From Pelargonium cotyledonis (Eukaryota; Streptophyta; Magnoliopsida; Geraniales; Geraniaceae): 28,487 bases of DNA. Below are positions 23,727 to 28,487 of this stretch, piece by piece; positions within the stretch are counted from its first letter, which is position 1, and the number at the start of each line of letters is the position of its first letter. A model generated the notes under the pieces. The model was not told the DNA's origin and did no database searches. It saw only the letters and a list, made by a program, of their open reading frames with translations. The stretch is from contig JAYMTA010000454.1 in the NCBI GenBank assembly GCA_036897625.1, forward strand, positions 1 through 28,487. The letters are read 5' to 3'. The position numbers were made by a program, and so were the translations under genes.

Positions 23727-26700
23727 TTAACTTGACACCTTCTTGACAATAGCAAAAGGCACGTTCACAGATCCAATCCACAACTTTCCATCCCATTCTT
23801 GCACTTCACTCACAGATTTCAATCCATTTCCTTCCAAGATCTCCACCACATCACCTTCCTCACTCAACCTCACAGCCAATCCTCTGCCTCTCCACTTCAC
23901 TATAGGAGAATAAAATTTCATAATGTCCACAGGAAGCATCAGCAGAGCCTTCCCGGTCCAACGAAACGAAAGAGCCCATTTTATGAACCCGTGTCGTTTT
24001 GAGTGAATTCCCACCCAAAACCCACCTCGGGGACTCCTCTTGATGTTGTCGGGAAAGCCCGGAAGCCGAGCAAATAGCTCGTAGGTCCCGGCTTTGGGCG
24101 TTTTGAGCCAATACTTGACGACTCTGCAGTACGTGGTCTCTACAATGAGAATGTAGTTTTTATCTTTGCTTAGTGCAACACCATTTGGGAATGAGAGGTT
24201 GTCAACAAGAATTGTCACTTGCTTGGTTCTTGGGTCATATTTCATTAGCCTTCCTGTCTTGTCCTCGCTTAGGATCACTGAAATGTAGTTCCTGATACAA
24301 TTTCATTAACAATTGGTCTAATAAGTCTTGATAAAAAACATTAACAAGTGTTGAATTTAGATCCTTGACTAGTATTGATCATATGTAATTGTAATGTAAA
24401 TGATGCAACTTAGTATTGATCGAAGAAGACGGGCACGAAATGTCGAAATGAACCTCCTAAAGAGTCAGGTCACAGGTGAATGATAGACCCAAAAGTTCAA
24501 AATATATCGTGGGCACCACATCTAATCGTCCCATCATCAAATTCATCGGTTTAATTCAATTGATTCATACGAGTTGTCAGGTGGACTCAACCCAACTTAG
24601 GAGAGTCTTAATTTTGGCACTCTTGAGACCTCATTTTACTCCCTTGGGAGACTATCCTTATCTTCTAGACTCTGTTACTTATTTGCGTCCACTGCGAAAC
24701 TTCTCGAATGGTGTCACACAATAATTCTCTCTATATATGATCCCCTATCTTTAGTCATAGCTCCACGCAGATGAACCTCACACCCCTCGTGGGACCTTCC
24801 ACACACACGAGAACTCTAGAACTCTACTACTATGCCTTATTGTACCCGTAAAGGTTTTAGACACGACATGACTATGAAGCTACCTCATAAACTAGGCCTT
24901 TTGGTGCCTTCCCTAATAACTTTACCTCAAGTAGTGACATCATAATACACCGCTTGCCTCCATAAACATTGAATTACAAGACAACACATCGTCCTTTACA
25001 TCTTGATTTTGTAAATATAAATACTCACTTAGTTATGATTTTTTTTCCACTTAACAAAATCATTTGTGTCATTTTTACACATTTTCATTCTCTTAATTCG
25101 CTCTCTAAACTCACTCTACAATTCATATAGGGCAGACTCCCAATTCACAATAATAAAGATTCATATTCTTACGCACGAGATGAAATTCAGATCTCACGCC
25201 ATGAGTTACCTAATGGTTCAGTGTGGTATGCAGGCCATATTTCAAGTAGTTCAAGTAAAAACCAATCCTACTAAATGTTGGTTTTATATGTACTCTTCAC
25301 ACATTTTTATTACTTGAATCAACGCCATTCATCAATTGACAATTACTTTATTTGACATCAATGACTAATCAAATTTTCAGGCTAATAGTAAGGACAAATT
25401 ATGTGAGAAACTTTGACAACAAAAAAAGGATTGAATATTTCAATACTAATACTATCGGCTTTGAAACTTGCGTCAAGTACCAAACTTAACCTACAGAAAA
25501 GTGAAGAAAATCTAGCGTTCTAAGTCAATCTTATTATAAATGTTTTATCTTTCGGTAAGAGAAGTCGTAATAAAAGAAGTATAAAAATCTAACTTTAACA
25601 AAGTCGTCTCTTATTAGTATAGACGCCAATTTTATTCTTGATAGTTTCCTAAAGTGAAATAGCTAGTGATGACATATTTTAGTCATAGCCTAAATTTGTT
25701 TTATGACGACTTTTTGTTAGTTTGTGGTCTAAGCCCTAAGGTAACATTTATTGCAACACTTGCTTTCCATTTTTACATTGGAGATAGTAACAAAGAAAAC
25801 ACTACCCTGTTGCCATTGAGATGCAAATACTAAATGGAGAAAAAATGAGATAAAATCACAAGTTTCTGCTGAAATATACAATTGGATGATTGTTTAGTTC
25901 TAAAATGAATATGAAAATGCATTTTAAGATTGTAGATTATTTGATAAAATATGGGCATTTTCTAATACGACATAGTGATAAATAACGTTAGTTCAGTATT
26001 TTTTATATGTTTTGAACAATTTTCAAAGACAAACAAATATAAACAGCTAGTTGCGCCAACCTGCTCAATTAATCCGGAAAACCAAAACCACTAATTGTTT
26101 ATACAAAATCATGCCATTTAACTGATCATAATAAACAAAAGAGATAAACATACGAAACTTTAGAACAAAAGGCCTTTGCGGACCAATTTTTTTGTCTCGC
26201 CTTATATTTATTTTGACAAAGGTTGTGGTTTCTATAAAATGAGCTTTTTTTTCCTACACGACATGTCTAAAGTATTGTTGAACAATTAAGTCCTTAAATC
26301 ATTCTAATGACATAAACAAGAAGTTGTGATGGATCTTACTTCACTTCATTCACTAACAAAATCTCTATTTTGTAAAGCTCAAGTCACAACTAGCAAGTCA
26401 TCGTAACGTTTATTGTTTTTCATAACTTCGTGCACGCAAAACTTTCTGGTGAAATAAAAACGTACCTCCTTTGATAGCGAGAGCTACTGTCAGTGAAATA
26501 CACCACGCCCGTCTCCTGATCGATGTCCAAACTATTAGTAAACCCAAAATCCATGCCCTCACCTTGCATTGCAACCTCCCTAGCCAATCCACCATTTTCC
26601 CCAACCACTAGGAGTCCCTTATACGCATCAGCTATGTATAGCTCGCCGGAATTACTGTAAAAACATAGCCCCAATGGTCTTCCACATATATGCTCATCCT

Positions 26701-27201
26701 CCGGCCTTTCGCAACCATTTCTGCCCACAAAAATTACACAACAAATTCAATCCAGCAAATTGATCGGCTTGCAAAACATCAGCTACGAGTCCAATAGCTA
26801 CAGACCATAAATCAGATACAGATACATAAAATTCTGTAGCTGATCACTGTTTCTCTTGTAGTAGTGTGATATTATATTAATAATAACGGGAGTAGTTGAG
26901 ACCACAACATTTGTGTGGTTTTCAAAATTTTGTTTTACCTGTTTGAAGAAGTGACAGCAAAATGAGTCCAGTTTTGGTGTTTGTCGTCCCATTTGATAAT
27001 CCGGCCATCAGATACGCCAGTGTAGGGTCCTTCGCCGAGCGGGCTGAATGCAAAACTCTCTGGTCCGACAGCTCCGGCGATCGGAATATGCTCTGATTGC
27101 CGGAGGTGATCCACTTCTTGATCATTGAGAGCAATCAGGATAGAGAGTAGCACTGCAACAATTGTTGGTATCAATAGAAGCTTATAATTGGAGGTGTTCA
27201 T
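23727..27201 (-). CDS. Strictosidine synthase-like protein (SSL; six-bladed beta-propeller)
   Basis: Three exons: 26939-27201, 26466-26720, 23727-24291 (stop TAA); 360 aa, continuous frame, GT-AG introns. Family knowledge: SSL proteins share the six-bladed propeller of strictosidine synthase but mostly do not make strictosidine; they enter the secretory pathway and their substrates are largely unknown. Seen: hydrophobic signal/anchor segment (residues 8-25), CGRPLGL (100-106), YIADAYKGL (116-124), a TGxVYFTD block, and TGRLMKYDPRT, typical of the Str_synth domain. Cys91 and Cys100 may form the disulfide known in the true enzyme. By my recalled alignment, the catalytic Glu309 of Rauvolfia strictosidine synthase corresponds to Ser334 (before EVQEWDG), so strictosidine formation is unlikely. 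A TATA box lies about 40 bp upstream of the ATG. The second intron is unusually long (2.17 kb). A copia gag lies 310 bp upstream in divergent orientation. Confidence 0.93.
24292..26465. other. Long intron 2 of the strictosidine synthase-like gene (2.17 kb)
   Basis: Much longer than intron 1 (218 bp). The part at about 24430-25300 is less AT-biased than the rest and has plus-strand open frames (24476-24724, 25066-25317) without recognisable motifs. It may be old transposon sequence, but I could define no ends, repeats or domains. Confidence 0.5.
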
Positions 27202-27237
27202 GATTTTTCTTTATAAATTCTACAAGATGTAGAGGAA

Positions 27238-27245
27238 TATATATA
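27238..27245 (-). promoter_or_regulatory. TATA box of the strictosidine synthase-like gene
   Basis: TATATATA lies 37-44 bp upstream of the start codon at 27201, implying a very short 5' leader. Positional evidence only. Confidence 0.5.
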
Positions 27246-27340
27246 GATAGCAGAAAAAGTTGTCAAGGGCCTATTCTATGTGCAAGGAGACAAATTAACC
27301 ATTATATAATGAAATAAATAAATGGAAAAACATCCTCATT

Positions 27341-27442
27341 AGTCTCTGAATTATTCATTTTGTTCCAAAATAGTTCCTAAACTTTACTATGTTCCGAGAC
27401 AGTTCTTGAACTATCCATTTTGTTCCGTGTTAGTCCCTTCCG
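27341..27442. repeat. Two degenerate 42-bp units, 60-bp period, before the copia gag
   Basis: Units at 27341-27382 and 27401-27442 share the core CATTTTGTTCC and a pattern of the type 'agt-ctga-att-cattttgttcc-tagt'. TTCCGTTAAAA is also repeated at 27438-27448 and 27459-27469. Repeats of this style are common in plant transposon leaders. It probably belongs to the retroelement rather than to the host promoter. Confidence 0.6.
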
Positions 27443-27510
27443 TTAAAAAACTGACGGATTCCGTTAAAATCAACTAACTCTGTTATGATTTCTTTGTCTG
27501 TTCTGTCACT

Positions 27511-28487
27511 ATGGATCAATCTGAAGTTACCAAAACAATCAGTATTCAGTTTGACGGTTTTAATTATGTACTATGGGCTCAGGAAATGGGCTAGCTTTCT
27601 TAGAGGCAGGAAATTATGGCATTACGTCACAGGTAACATCACTGAACCGAAGAAGAAAGAAGATGAGTCAGATGAAACCTTTGACAAACGTTATGAGAAC
27701 TGGGATAGCAAAAATCACCAAATCTTGACCTGGATTCGCAACACTTGTACGGTTTCGGTGAAAACCCACTTTGCTAGATTCGAAACCGCCCGAGAAGTAT
27801 GGGAATATTTGGCCGCTTTATACGCTACAACTAACATTGCTCATCAATACCAACTACTAGGTCGGTTATATCAAATGAGACAAGAAGTTGGCCAATCTGT
27901 CTCAGACTTTCTATACAATATTCAGGGTTTGTGGGACCAGCTAACTACAGCAGATCCCAAATGGGATTGTACTAGAGACTGCTTCAAGTTCCTAAAGTAC
28001 CAGGAGCGCATTCGGATCATGCAACTGCTCATGGCTCTCCGTCCAGAATTTGAACCCGTCAGCTTGTTACTTCATTGGGATCATTTTCCCAAAATGGAAA
28101 CTGTCATTGGGGAACTACTTTCTGAAGAAACTCGGTTGGGTACAATACAATCCTCCCGAGTTATCGATGCTGTCATGGCTGCTACAGGTTCCGGTCTACC
28201 TTCAGGTCCCACCAATTCAACTCTAGGTCCCAGTCACTCCGTTCGCAAAGGGGTATGCAATTATTGTAAGAAGCCAAGCCATTGGAATCACGAGTGCAAC
28301 AAACGACGAGCTAAATATGGGCCTTATCATCCCCGACAATCTGTCACTGCTGTTGTTGCCCATAGGGAACCATCTCAGAATTCCCTCGACTTTGCTTCAC
28401 TGCAAGAACAAGTCAATCTCCTTCAACAAGCTCTTTTGACTGCTCAATCTGGTAACACTACTTCCACTCCATCTATCTCAGGTATAT
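27511..28487 (+). pseudogene. Ty1/copia retrotransposon gag, frameshifted near the start and cut by the window edge
   Basis: A gag-type reading frame starts at ATG 27511 but meets TAG at 27592 because of an apparent one-base excess in the G-run at about 27588-27590. From 27590 the +1 frame is open for about 299 codons to the window end. Seen: YVLWAQEM before the shift, then RGRKLWHYVTG, WDSKNHQI, VWEYLA, and a zinc knuckle CNYCKKPSHWNHEC (28256-28297, CX2CX4HX4C), the hallmark of copia gag (UBN2/Retrotran_gag type). The pol part would lie beyond the window. No LTR or tRNA-Met primer site is visible in the 310 bp between this gag and the SSL start, so the element looks 5'-truncated or rearranged. 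Probably inactive. Confidence 0.88.

Noticed and set aside
1..28487. CRISPR arrays, operons, riboswitches or a bacterial-type defence system
   Set aside because: The window is plant nuclear DNA: spliced genes, transposon remnants, and no spaced identical repeats of the CRISPR kind.

Overview
This is a window of nuclear DNA from a flowering plant, most likely a eudicot. It is AT-rich, its genes have many short GT-AG introns, and its proteins belong to plant families. It holds four protein-coding genes whose exons I could place base by base, plus several transposable-element remnants. I see no prokaryotic, organellar or CRISPR-like features.

Layout: (1) 1543-3643, plus strand, 7 exons: an EMG1/NEP1-type 18S rRNA pseudouridine N1-methyltransferase (285 aa). 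(2) 4110-15378, minus strand, 33 exons: a kinesin-7 of the KIN7O (CENP-E-like) type (1279 aa), convergent with NEP1. (3) 16383-19599, minus strand, 6 exons: a HAD-superfamily hydrolase of the HDHD3-like type (295 aa). (4) 23727-27201, minus strand, 3 exons: a strictosidine synthase-like beta-propeller protein (360 aa). In all four models the reading frame carries through every intron and the total length suits the family.

The gap between the HAD gene and the strictosidine synthase-like gene is rich in transposon debris. It holds a 122-bp hairpin MITE (20121-20242), a 1.45-kb element with long palindrome-bearing inverted ends (20726-22172), and a miniature direct-repeat element with a tRNA-Met-type primer-site motif (23161-23405). 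A second element of that last design lies in a kinesin intron (8846-9062). The right edge (27511-28487) enters a Ty1/copia gag with a frameshift near its start; it continues past the window.

The genes do not form a pathway: ribosome biogenesis, mitotic motor, small-molecule hydrolase and secreted/vacuolar propeller protein. Promoter signals suit two of them. NEP1 has three AGCCCA (site II-like) motifs and a telo-box, as ribosome-biogenesis genes often do. The kinesin has a consensus E2F site 84-91 bp upstream of its ATG. I found no candidate for a novel multi-gene system. The most unusual items are the palindromic transposon ends, the pair of miniature elements, the nearly uniform phase-0 exons of the kinesin tail, and the lost catalytic residues in the HAD and strictosidine synthase-like proteins.
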